Assembly (NCBI GenBank): GCA_016926235.1
Contig: JAFGOZ010000543.1
Location: 1-17,244 of the forward strand
DNA: 17,244 bases
Reading direction: 5' to 3'
DNA from: Bacteroidales bacterium
Lineage (GTDB): Bacteria; Bacteroidota; Bacteroidia; Bacteroidales; UBA10428
This document shows positions 7,356 to 14,321 of this stretch, one piece after another. How positions within the stretch are numbered: position 1 is the stretch's first letter; every line of letters begins with the position of its first letter. The notes below the pieces were generated by a model. The model did no database searches. It saw nothing but the letters and a program-made list of their open reading frames with translations, and was not told the origin of the DNA. Made by a program: the position numbers and the translations under genes.

Positions 7356-9101
7356 ATGAAGCGATTGTTACTTATTTTATTTGTAATGCCAATAGTACTT
7401 GCTACTTATGCCCAGTCAACAGAAGATAAAACTTTACTAATATTTGAAGGGAGTGAGGCTGGTAATTTATCCTCTATTACTTTTACAGAAATACCTGAAA
7501 AAGAAATAGTATTAAATGAGGGTGATGTTATTCCGACGCCGTTTGAGGTAAAGGCCCAAACCACTTGTACTGCCGAAGAGGCTGATACCGGCTATGGCAA
7601 TGAAAACGCGCAGCAATACTATGCCGGTAGCTATGCTGAGTTTGTAAGTGCTTTGCAACTTGTTCAGGATGGTGATGTCATTAACCTGACCCATTATGTA
7701 GCTATTAAGCCTGATAATACTTTCCCCAATAACTTGGGGGTATGGGAGCCATTTGTGGTTGATAAAGCCATTACCATCGACGGCGGAGCACTTCAGAACA
7801 AGCTCTCTTTTGAACGTGGACTGCCCCTTGAGTTAAGGGCTGATATTACGTTTAAAAATATGAATCTGACCATGATTCCCGAAGGAGGGGTTAATGCTTC
7901 CTTTATATATGTGTCGGATACAAAGGTGATATTTGACAATGTTAGCACAACTGTAGAAGAGCTCATTGCAGGTGTTCCCGATCCCCGGCCAACCATTGTG
8001 GCAGGAACATATGGTACTCATGCTTCTATGGGTGAACAGGCGCATATCATAATCAGAAATGCCACTTATGAAAGTGCTTTTGCAGCCATCATGGCGGGCA
8101 ATCAAAATACTCTGAAAACAACAAACACTATTATCGATATTGAATCTGAAGATTTGGTCGTGAAAGAGGGCATAAAACTCTTTGGATTGAACAATACAAT
8201 GATGCCGGGCAAAACTATTATTAATACTTCTTCAAAAAGAATTAGTAGTTATGAGGGTCTTGAAATTGGCGGAGAGTCTACCTTAAATTTCAAAAATGTT
8301 AGTGTTATTCCGGAAGTAACCGTTCTGAATATTGATAATGTGCAACTTATTGGAAGTGCTTCCAAGGTTAAGTTTTCAACCTATACCGAAGGGATTAATT
8401 CAGCAATTATTAATGCAGGGGCTGAGTTAACCTTTGCATCCAAAACTGTTAATAATTTCACACTAGAGGTTCTCGGAGGTTCCGGTACTTTGGTGATTCC
8501 GCAATATTCCACACTTACTCTGGGTTCGGTCAGGAACAGGCCTACCATTAAAGTTTGGGAGTGGCTTTATTATAAAGAAAACATTCTGGGTTTTGTTGTT
8601 TTAGGTAATGAGCAACCAGGCGACATTATCTATTACGTTAACGGTGAAAAATATATCAGGCAGGATGATCAACTGGTGCTTTTTGATGGGGCAGACCTGC
8701 CGTTGAATGAACTAAATGATGCTCTGGTTCAATATCTGGGCGAAACGGTTGTGATGAGTGGGAACGATCAGGTTATTACACGTTGTTGGAGAGCTTCAGA
8801 TTATTGTGGAAATGAGGCCTTTTTTGAGCAGACCATAACCATACTGTCGGCAGTTACTTCAGGGGTTGAGGATGTTCAGGATCTGTCATTTTTTCTTTAT
8901 CCCAATCCGGCATCCAAAGAGTTTAGTTTTAATCACCCGGAGGGAGTCTGTTCTGTGAAAATTTATGATATCAATGGCCGTTTAGTGCAATATTTTCCTC
9001 AAAAATCCAGCTACCAAATTTATGGGCTTCCCAAAGGCCTTTATTTCATAATTGTGGAACATGCCGATGGCAGATCACGATTTAAATTGAAAAAAGAATA
9101 G
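7356..9101 (+). CDS. Secreted protein with type IX secretion C-terminal sorting domain
   Basis: About 581 residues. The signal peptide (KRLLLILFVMPIVLATYAQ) sends it through Sec. The last ~70 residues are a type A sorting domain for the type IX system: FFLYPNPASKEFSF, then VKIYDINGRLV, then GLPKGLYFIIVEHADGRSRFKL. The protein is therefore exported across the outer membrane and anchored or released at the surface. The middle (about 95-405 counting from the GTG at 7344) is rich in short strand repeats such as ITFKNMNLTMIP and KVIFDNVSTTVEE, resembling right-handed beta-helix or pectate-lyase-like surface proteins. Residues around 470-500 (VITRCWRASDYCGNEAFFEQTITI) resemble the end of a HYR-like repeat of Bacteroidota surface proteins. 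Four ATG codons in a row follow a GTG (7344-7358), so the exact start is ambiguous; the last ATG gives the cleanest signal peptide, and GGAG at 7325-7328 favours an earlier one. No enzyme motif is seen; adhesion is a guess. Confidence 0.8.
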   Translation: MKRLLLILFVMPIVLATYAQSTEDKTLLIFEGSEAGNLSSITFTEIPEKEIVLNEGDVIPTPFEVKAQTTCTAEEADTGYGNENAQQYYAGSYAEFVSALQLVQDGDVINLTHYVAIKPDNTFPNNLGVWEPFVVDKAITIDGGALQNKLSFERGLPLELRADITFKNMNLTMIPEGGVNASFIYVSDTKVIFDNVSTTVEELIAGVPDPRPTIVAGTYGTHASMGEQAHIIIRNATYESAFAAIMAGNQNTLKTTNTIIDIESEDLVVKEGIKLFGLNNTMMPGKTIINTSSKRISSYEGLEIGGESTLNFKNVSVIPEVTVLNIDNVQLIGSASKVKFSTYTEGINSAIINAGAELTFASKTVNNFTLEVLGGSGTLVIPQYSTLTLGSVRNRPTIKVWEWLYYKENILGFVVLGNEQPGDIIYYVNGEKYIRQDDQLVLFDGADLPLNELNDALVQYLGETVVMSGNDQVITRCWRASDYCGNEAFFEQTITILSAVTSGVEDVQDLSFFLYPNPASKEFSFNHPEGVCSVKIYDINGRLVQYFPQKSSYQIYGLPKGLYFIIVEHADGRSRFKLKKE

Positions 9102-9328
9102 GTTGTTGAATATTATAAAGGGGGTACAGGATTAACCGGAGCTGTTGTTTTTCCACTTGTTGTTTTTCGCCTGTTTTGTTAATCTTCTTTTGAAAATACA
9201 GAGAGGGAGTATTCTTGTAACCTGTTGATACGTTGTTAAGCAACCAGCGTTCTTATGGTATATTATGGTAAGTACATTAGTCCAATTAAGGATATGGCAT
9301 TAAAGATTCCGATGATCATCATGCTGTA
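9102..9328. other. Noncoding stretch after the type IX cargo gene
   Basis: No convincing terminator hairpin or complete gene is visible. The right end holds the short frame from 9256 that may be the displaced N-terminal part of the broken gene that follows. Confidence 0.4.
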
Positions 9329-9611
9329 ATGGAGCATTCGTTATCCAAGGTTATCGATGCAGAGGCGATTAATAAACTCTTATACGAGGAATTTATAACA
9401 GTTGATAAAGATAGCCGACTTATTGCACCATTTAACCCAGGAGGGAAGAGTTTTTTATCGCAACCATATTCTTAAGTTTTCTGATAGTGATGATCCGCAA
9501 AATAATCTTTACAAGCAGGTTAACAATAACAGACAAATTGCCCAAAAGGAGTTTAATTTGCATAGTACTATAAAATGCTACAGGTACAACCTGGCATTTA
9601 AGCTGAGTTGA
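9329..9611 (+). pseudogene. Small gene broken by one extra base in a T6 run
   Basis: Two overlapping frames look like parts of one protein. The first runs from ATG 9329 (MEHSLSKVIDAEAINKLLYE...) to a stop at 9473-9475. The second covers the remainder up to the stop at 9609-9611 (...FYRNHILKFSDSDDPQNN...). They join if one T is removed from the T6 run at 9451-9456, giving a product of about 93 residues that passes smoothly from NPGGKS into FYRNHIL. The start may lie further upstream, because MVYYGKYISPIKDMAL is encoded in another frame from 9256. The family is not recognised. It may be a decayed gene, a sequencing error in a homopolymer, or a slippage-decoded gene. Confidence 0.35.
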
Positions 9612-9797
9612 ATCAAGCTTTGGAAAACATCCGCAACACCGAAAGATAATCTCCAGATTATCCGCAAATAATATTTTTTTGAGATCTTGTAGAAAAAAAA
9701 TAGTGTTAAATTCTCTTATTTTTTGATCAGAATTGCTAATTTAGAGAATTGGAAAATTTGGTCAAAAATTTGGTACTGATTTAATTGTCTGGTGGGT

Positions 9798-9840
9798 AAT
9801 GATCTTGAAATCAAGGGATCATTATGTTGTTTTTTTTTTC
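9798..9840 (+). terminator. Terminator-like hairpin with long T run
   Basis: AATGATCTTG (9798-9807) pairs with CAA-GG-GATCATT (9812-9823), a 10-bp stem with a 2-nt bulge and an AAAT loop. It is followed a few bases later by a run of ten or more T at 9829-9839. It lies between the broken gene and the small exported protein gene, so it could end transcription of the former or act as a leader attenuator of the latter. Confidence 0.6.
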
Positions 9841-9915
9841 GGGCTTCAACAAATTTTTAAAAACCGATACTTGTATAAATAAATATTTTTTATCATCATT
9901 ATTATCTAAATGTTT

Positions 9916-10341
9916 ATGAAAGCAGTTTTAAGTTTGTTTTTTTTATTGACTCTATCCATTACAACTTTCGCCCAAAAGGTTGATTCAAATGCTAATTTGT
10001 ATCAATCGAAGATTCAGAGCTTTACAAAAATGAAAAAAACGGGGAGTACCCTTGGGATTGTTGGAGGAGGATTAACATTAGTGGGCGTAGCATTAGTGGC
10101 TTCTGCTGATTGGGAATCATCAACCGATGACTATGGATATCGGGTTACAACAACTGACGGATCTGGTGTAACGGGTATAATATCATTGTGTGTTGGCGTA
10201 CCAATGGCGATTACAGGCCTTATTCTTAATTCAATTGGAAACAGAAAGGTTTCTGAATATTCAAAAAAACTTGAAAATATTAATGTGGGATACATTAAGA
10301 AAGAGGAAATGAGTGGACTGACATTGGCTATACGGTTTTAA
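9916..10341 (+). CDS. Small exported hypothetical protein
   Basis: About 141 residues with a clear Sec signal peptide (KAVLSLFFLLTLSITTFAQ), cut after AQ as in many Bacteroidota exported proteins. The mature part has two glycine-rich hydrophobic stretches (GIVGGGLTLVGVALVASA and GIISLCVGVPMAITGLIL) on either side of a polar loop, then a charged segment and the end GLTLAIRF. The terminal Phe is compatible with outer-membrane association, while the two hydrophobic stretches could be a helical hairpin. ATG 9910 adds MF in front; ATG 9916 gives the standard signal-peptide start. No family or function is recognised. Confidence 0.65.
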   Translation: MKAVLSLFFLLTLSITTFAQKVDSNANLYQSKIQSFTKMKKTGSTLGIVGGGLTLVGVALVASADWESSTDDYGYRVTTTDGSGVTGIISLCVGVPMAITGLILNSIGNRKVSEYSKKLENINVGYIKKEEMSGLTLAIRF

Positions 10342-10476
10342 TTAAAACGTAAGTAATGAAGTCTCTGATACTGTTTGGGATTCTGCTGTTTTCAGTCAAT
10401 ATGTAAAGTATGTTGAAAAAAATTCATCTATTTTGTATTTGAACGATGGCAAAAAAGCAAGTATTAAGCCGAGTTA
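10342..10476 (+). other. Start-less open frame, possible gene relic
   Basis: From 10346 a frame without a start codon reads like protein (VWDSAVFSQYVKYVEKNSS, then LYLNDGKKASIKPSYYS) and runs into the antisense of the oxidoreductase gene. It directly follows the stop of the small exported protein. A second frame begins ATG AAG at 10356 with a signal-like segment but stops after 16 codons. This may be a truncated gene end brought here by rearrangement. Confidence 0.2.
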
Positions 10477-11421
10477 TTATTCTTGTTTCACATTAATAAC
10501 CACTTTCCCTTTGGCGTGCCCTTCACTTAGATAACGAAATGCTTCTGCTGTTTTGTATAAGGGATAATACTTTTCGATAACCGGTTTGATTTTGCCATCA
10601 TTTGAAAGCATCACAATGAAATCCAAATCTTTTTGTTTTGGCTTCGCAGCAAGGAAACATATTTTTTTTGAGCCAAAAGACATCATCCATCCAAAGAGAA
10701 TGGTTTTAAAAATCTGAGATAAAGCACCACCTACCATGACATATGTACCTTTAGGATTTAACAATCTCTTACAGGCTAACAGAGGATAACTTCCATTGAT
10801 AGCTATAATGATATCGTAAGTGATGTTGCTTTTGGTGAATTTCTCCTTTGTATAATCAATAACATAATCCGCTCCAAGATATTTTGTTTGTTCAACATTT
10901 TTAGTACTGCATACAGCTGTCACTGTTGCACCGAAATATTTTGCTAGTTGTACAGCAAAGGTACCAACACCACCACCACTACCGATAATCAGAATCTTAT
11001 CCCCTTTCTGAATGTTTGCTTTATCGCGTAATGATTGCAAAGCGGTTAGAGCTGCTATAGGTAATGCCGCAGCATCTTCAAAGGAAATTTTTGCTGGTTT
11101 ATGTACTAATAACTTTTCCGGAGCCAAAGCATACTCAGCTAAACCACCAAATCCATAATCAGCAATCTCCCCAATTACTTCATCCCCGGGTTTAAATTGT
11201 CGGATGTTTTTACCAGCTGATTCCACTATACCAGCAATATCTGCTCCAAAAATCCTTTTCTTTGGAATCATTCCCATTTTCATTGAACGGTAATCTGCAG
11301 CATTTATGGATACAGCAATTATTTTCACCAATACTTCGTTGTCAATTGGAATAGGCTTTTCAACATCAGTGTAGACTAATTTATCAGGGTGAGCTTTTTT
11401 GTTATATACTATTGCTTTCAT
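10477..11421 (-). CDS. NAD(P)-dependent zinc-less alcohol dehydrogenase / quinone oxidoreductase (MDR family)
   Basis: A 314-residue medium-chain dehydrogenase/reductase. The GroES-like domain spans about 1-125, with FGADIAGIVESAGKNIRQFKPGDEVIG. The Rossmann domain follows, with the nucleotide-binding motif GSGGGVGTFAVQLAK (147-161). The C-terminal signature is YPLYKTAEAFRYLSEGHAKGKVVI. The cysteine/histidine ligands of zinc-dependent alcohol dehydrogenases are absent, which places it in the quinone-reductase-like, zinc-independent branch. It probably reduces quinones, enones or aldehydes with NADPH in the cytoplasm; the substrate is unknown. ATG 11421 begins the typical MKAIVYNK strand. Neighbours lie about 290 bp upstream, so it is likely monocistronic. 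Confidence 0.88.
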   Translation of the reverse strand: MKAIVYNKKAHPDKLVYTDVEKPIPIDNEVLVKIIAVSINAADYRSMKMGMIPKKRIFGADIAGIVESAGKNIRQFKPGDEVIGEIADYGFGGLAEYALAPEKLLVHKPAKISFEDAAALPIAALTALQSLRDKANIQKGDKILIIGSGGGVGTFAVQLAKYFGATVTAVCSTKNVEQTKYLGADYVIDYTKEKFTKSNITYDIIIAINGSYPLLACKRLLNPKGTYVMVGGALSQIFKTILFGWMMSFGSKKICFLAAKPKQKDLDFIVMLSNDGKIKPVIEKYYPLYKTAEAFRYLSEGHAKGKVVINVKQE

Positions 11422-11588
11422 CTTTTACTAATTAAAAAAACTTCCACGAATATTTCTTTAATTACATTTTCCTATGCCATAAAAAAATCACTTAAAATTT
11501 AAAATGACCTAAGGAAATGCAACTATGATTTGAAATTTATTGTGAACAAGGTTGACGAATAATCGTCACCACCACTGAATTTACATAC

Positions 11589-11617
11589 AAGCCTCTGAAT
11601 GGGTATTTCAGAGGCTT
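11589..11617 (-). terminator. Hairpin terminator between oxidoreductase and tautomerase genes
   Basis: AAGCCTCTGAA (11589-11599) pairs perfectly with TTCAGAGGCTT (11607-11617) over a 7-nt loop. It lies about 95 bp after the tautomerase stop on the minus strand and upstream of the oxidoreductase, so it separates the two units. The following U tract is weak on both strands, so termination may be partial. Confidence 0.55.
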
Positions 11618-11711
11618 ATTACATTTAAACGAGAAAGAATGCAATAGAGTTCATATTCAGTTAATGAGGCTTTTACTCGTTTTTCTTGTCAATGTGTTGG
11701 CAAACGTTTTA

Positions 11712-12125
11712 CTATTTGTTCTTTTCAAGTACATTTCTCTCCGTCATTGTTATACCATCAAAGCCCCAACTATCTGGATTTAGCTCATTTATAACAAAAT
11801 AATTCGTAATATCACTTGTTCCGAATACACGATTCACTAAAGCTCTACCTGCTTTGATAACCTCTAACATCTGATCTGGATTACTAGTTCCTTTTGATAT
11901 TTTTATTTCAACATAAATTGCAGATCCATGTTTATGTCCAGTTTTAGATATTGGTTGACCACCTATAAACCAATTAGAAGAGTCTAACTCATCTAATGTA
12001 ATTACCGTAAAATCCCTATCCCTACCTAATATTTTTACAATAATGTCCATTATTCCATCTATTAGCAATTGCTTTGATTCATTATCAACTTGTTGTTTAA
12101 CCAATTTAACATTTACAAATGGCAT
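11712..12125 (-). CDS. Tautomerase family protein, double-length 4-oxalocrotonate tautomerase-like
   Basis: A 137-residue cytoplasmic protein starting Met-Pro-Phe-Val-Asn-Val. Proline directly after the initiator methionine is the catalytic base of the tautomerase superfamily once Met is removed. The first half (2-60) shows the beta-alpha-beta unit: FVNVKLV, the helix KQLLIDGIMDIIVKILGR, then FTVITLDELDSSNWFIGGQP. The second half (69-125) repeats it: SAIYVEIKISKG, a helix with MLEVIKAGRALVNRVFG, then YFVINELNPDSWGFDG. Classical 4-OT subunits are about 62 residues, so this is a fused two-unit member, and the second unit has no proline at the equivalent position. It catalyses keto-enol tautomerisation or related chemistry on an unknown substrate. 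Start ATG 12125 is fixed by the Pro. Confidence 0.82.
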   Translation of the reverse strand: MPFVNVKLVKQQVDNESKQLLIDGIMDIIVKILGRDRDFTVITLDELDSSNWFIGGQPISKTGHKHGSAIYVEIKISKGTSNPDQMLEVIKAGRALVNRVFGTSDITNYFVINELNPDSWGFDGITMTERNVLEKNK

Positions 12126-12186
12126 AATTTTAGGTTTTAGATTTATGAATATGTTTCTCTGTTTGTGAAAAGTCTTTTAATTTTGG

Positions 12187-12252
12187 TTGCCAACGGTTAG
12201 TATACCCTTAGTGCAACCGTTTAGGTAGCATTATCGCAAATATATTGTTGTG
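12187..12252. repeat. Palindromic intergenic element, copy A (attC-like, short)
   Basis: This element lies directly after the lipoprotein gene in transcription direction. Its left side GCCAACGGTTAGTATA shares the 13-mer AACGGTTAGTATA (12192-12204) exactly with copy C (17066-17078). Its right side ATATATTGTTG matches the TATACATTGTTG end of C. Internal pairs are CGGTT (12194-12198) with AACCG (12215-12219), and TAGTGC (12209-12214) with GCATTA (12228-12233). It is shorter than B, C and D. Confidence 0.6.
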
Positions 12253-12258
12253 TGTGGT

Positions 12259-12969
12259 TTATTCTGCATTCACCTTAATTCGGTTGTAGTAAATTGTAGT
12301 AGTTGCTTCAAACCCAGAGTCAGTTCCTACAATTACCCAAACTTCACCATTTGAATTGGACATAACACTTACCGGACTGGTAGTTTTTAGAACTTTCAGT
12401 TTGTAATCGAACAAATCTGTTCCATTAGCAAAATCACCTATAACTTGCATATTTGCACCACCTTGGGCTTGACAACCTTTATCAATATTCATTCGGAAAC
12501 AGTTCTCTGAAATATTCAGTACTTTCAATGGTTCATTAGTAGATGCACCAGCTTTAATAAATACACTTTCCCCAGGTGAACCTCCTACACCAACAGAACC
12601 GGAAGCTACATTTGTGGCGAATTCAATTTCCAGATCTATTTTGTAGGTTGTATTTGGGTCTAGCCCAGTGAGAATCTTTTTGACGAACATAAATAAATCA
12701 TCACTATGATTATTGCCTGATTGTCTTAAGGCCCCTTCACTATTAATAAGGGGGCTTGGTAACATAGAATGTGAATACTCCAATTCGTAATAGTCCTCTA
12801 CATCCGGATTGTTGGGATAATCTGCAAAATCACCTATCCATCCTTCATCATTGGTCTGGAAATTAAAAGTAAATTCTTTGGGTTCGACAGGATTTGCATT
12901 GTCATCTTTTTTACAACTTGCAAAAGTGATTAGTAAAACTGCAAGTCCAACTAAAAATAATTTACTCAT
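12259..12969 (-). CDS. Hypothetical lipoprotein in a cassette-like setting
   Basis: A 236-residue predicted lipoprotein: short signal peptide and lipobox FASC (Cys19), followed by KKDD. The Asp after KK and the nearby acidic residues fit surface-exposed Bacteroidota lipoproteins, but this is not decisive. The mature part starts FNFQTNDEGWIGDFADYPNN and has the look of an all-beta extracellular domain with aromatic and Asn/Gly-rich turns, and two cysteines (CFRMNIDKGC) that could form a disulfide. No enzymatic motif is seen. It is the only gene between palindromic copies A and B, with its stop about 6 bp from copy A, the arrangement of a gene cassette followed by its recombination site. Function unknown. 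Confidence 0.75.
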   Translation of the reverse strand: MSKLFLVGLAVLLITFASCKKDDNANPVEPKEFTFNFQTNDEGWIGDFADYPNNPDVEDYYELEYSHSMLPSPLINSEGALRQSGNNHSDDLFMFVKKILTGLDPNTTYKIDLEIEFATNVASGSVGVGGSPGESVFIKAGASTNEPLKVLNISENCFRMNIDKGCQAQGGANMQVIGDFANGTDLFDYKLKVLKTTSPVSVMSNSNGEVWVIVGTDSGFEATTTIYYNRIKVNAE

Positions 12970-13074
12970 CTTATTTTAATTAAGTTACACCTACTATTAA
13001 AAAGGTTTTCGGCTTTTTCACTTATCTACTTTTTCATTTAGTGTTGTTTTCAGTTCAACATTCTTTTAAATCAA

Positions 13075-13206
13075 ACCCAACGGACAGAATTATTTACAGT
13101 TGCCGACTGCGGTGCGCTTTGCTGTTGAGCCACGCCGTGGCTAATGCGGACTACATTCATCATTGTCGGCACGGAAACGGCAATTAACATATAGTTTTTG
13201 TTGAAC
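13075..13206. repeat. Palindromic intergenic element, copy B (attC-like)
   Basis: A GC-rich island in AT-rich DNA with nested symmetry. The end heptamers ACCCAAC (13075-13081) and GTTGAAC (13200-13206) fit the integron core consensus RYYYAAC/GTTRRRY. AGTTGCCG (13098-13105) pairs with CGGCAATT (13178-13185) with one G.T. TGCCGAC (13101-13107) alternatively pairs exactly with GTCGGCA (13165-13171). A central hairpin AGCCACG/CGTGGCT lies at about 13128-13142. It is followed by a short stretch that is also found after copy C. Confidence 0.7.
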
Positions 13207-13256
13207 TAAATCCCTTCGGGACAACTCCTTTCAAAAATAACATATTTTTTTAGTCA
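13198..13256. repeat. Conserved flank of copy B, shared with copy C
   Basis: A 24-base block (13198-13221) is identical to 17183-17206. It contains GTTGAAC and the small hairpin TCCC-TTC-GGGA. About 25 bp later TTTTTAGTCA (13247-13256) recurs at 17235-17244 with nearly the same spacing. On the minus strand this flank lies between the upstream gene end and the palindrome. It may be a terminator/processing module or part of the mobile unit. Confidence 0.65.
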
Positions 13257-13299
13257 CAAGCCATTATAACTGTATTATTCACTTTAAATTAATGCAGTT

Positions 13300-13419
13300 A
13301 TGAGAAAGAAAACAAGCTTAACTATTGTTGAGCGCGCCATGGTTCTGGTTGCTGAATTTAAGGACAGAGCCTTGAAGCTGGTGCATCAGGTGATTCTTCG
13401 TGTGCAGAGGGCAAAATAG
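13300..13419 (+). CDS. Small hypothetical ORF, doubtful
   Basis: Encodes 39 residues (MRKKTSLTIVERAMVLVAEF, then a basic helical tail ending VQRAK) from an ATG about 45 bp after the conserved flank of copy B. It is rich in basic and hydrophobic residues, and GC-richer than the DNA around it. It resembles a fragment of a helical domain, possibly from a transposase, but no family can be named. It is likely a relic. Confidence 0.25.
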   Translation: MRKKTSLTIVERAMVLVAEFKDRALKLVHQVILRVQRAK

Positions 13420-13495
13420 CCAGGATGCTAAAACCAATAATACAAATATAATTGCAACAACAATTAACAATTCGTTTTTCTAAAAACAATCTATT

Positions 13496-13813
13496 CTAAA
13501 TACCTTTCCCAGAGTTTAATGCCCTACTTAATCGAATAAATTTACTTATTAATAACAGTAAATTAATTAATGTGAAAATGTAAAATGAATAATTAGAAAA
13601 GTTTAAACCAACAAAACTAAGAATTCCATATACTCCAACAATTAGCGCTCTATCACTTTTACCCATTGGCCCATCATACCTGCGACTTCCAGAGATCACT
13701 TTTCCTATAAAACCAGAAAATTCATTGATAATTCCTAGACACAAGAATAAAACTATTAAATATATTTGTTCAGCTTCAAATTTTAGTAGTGGGAAAAATA
13801 TCAAAACATCTGA
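13496..13813 (-). pseudogene. C-terminal fragment of a CDP-alcohol phosphatidyltransferase-like membrane protein
   Basis: About 104 residues are left. The visible part has a hydrophobic segment (YLIVLFLCLGIINEFSGFIG), the polar motif SGSRRYDGPMGKSDRALIVG, another membrane segment and a basic end. GPMGKSDRA together with the membrane layout resembles the C-terminal half of CDP-alcohol phosphatidyltransferase family proteins. The family's catalytic motif (DG..AR ... G...D...D), which lies in the N-terminal half, is absent. Only a TTG can serve as a start, and an in-frame stop lies directly upstream, where the sequence changes to an RNA-like segment. I read it as a gene cut in two by insertion and deletion; without the active site it cannot be an enzyme. 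The family assignment rests on recalled motifs and is moderate. Confidence 0.5.
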
Positions 13814-14010
13814 CTACTGGTGTCAGGATTTTGGAAAGTCGCTCTATGTTTCCCCCCTTTTTGTGCAGGTGCATCTAACGAAATTTCTCTAGAACACCTT
13901 GCTTGCCTTTTCCTATTCACTAGGCTCCAGCTTTCGTTTTATCTCCTCGTGAGGACTTCCATCTATTGTACAGCATTTAACCAACCGGCGTTGGTTGATT
14001 CAAAACACAC
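13814..14010 (-). ncRNA. Structured-RNA-like segment, possible 5' fragment of a group II intron
   Basis: Read on the minus strand from about 14013, the segment starts GTGTGTG, close to the group II 5' consensus GUGYG. It then runs through purine-rich, hairpin-dense sequence typical of intron domain I: AACCAAC/GTTGGTT around CGGC (13979-13996), GTCCTC/GAGGA, GATAAAACGAAAGCTGGAG, and GCCTAGTGAATAGGAAAAGGC with nested CCTA/TAGG. There is no maturase ORF and no domain V follows, so at most a 5' piece is left. It ends where the truncated phosphatidyltransferase gene begins. It is not an obvious coding segment on either strand. The assignment is pattern recognition only. Confidence 0.3.
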
Positions 14011-14130
14011 ACGGTTGGCAATATTCTCATAAAGGGGTTGCGAGTGATTCCCTATCAAGTTACACGAAAAATTGAAGCGGACTTTAAACTTTTTCAAACC
14101 ACTGAACCCCAACTGTTTAATGTTGTATAT
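14010..14130. repeat. Palindromic intergenic element, copy D (attC-like)
   Basis: ACGGTTGGCAATATT (from 14011) corresponds to the left arm of A and C; the right arm ends ACTGTTTAATGTTGTATA. GGGGTT (14034-14039) pairs exactly with AACCCC (14105-14110). The interior is homologous to copy C: CTATCAAGTTACACGAAA against CTGTCAAAATACATGAAA, then the shared TTGAAGCGG (14072-14080 and 17127-17135). It is more diverged than B or C. Confidence 0.55.
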
Positions 14131-14321
14131 TATGCCCAGTTAATATTAATCCAGATAGAAAACACTTCGCTCATTATCACAGCGTTTGCTCTCAAAAGCA
14201 CTCGATTTTCATCAGCTAATTCACATTCGACAATTCCTGACCTTTGACAATTACTGCCTAATCTTCTTCGAGGTATAAACAGACGGGAACCGCTAACTTT
14301 TTGGATTCAATTTATGGAGCG
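14130..14321 (-). other. Open frame without a start, ending at copy D
   Basis: A minus-strand frame with no stop from 14306 down to the TAA at 14130-14132 encodes about 58 residues (…SGIVECELADENRVLLRAN…) with protein-like composition but no recognisable start. The stop touches the edge of copy D, as cassette genes end at their recombination site. It may be the 3' end of a lost gene. The + strand ORF over the same bases has no better support. Confidence 0.2.

Noticed and set aside
7347..7358. ATG repeated four times as a short tandem repeat
   Set aside because: Four trinucleotide units are too few to call a phase-variable repeat; it only makes the start ambiguous.
13820..14247. Two + strand ORFs of about 70 codons
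   Set aside because: They overlie the RNA-like segment and palindromic copy D; composition is not protein-like and there is no ribosome-binding site.
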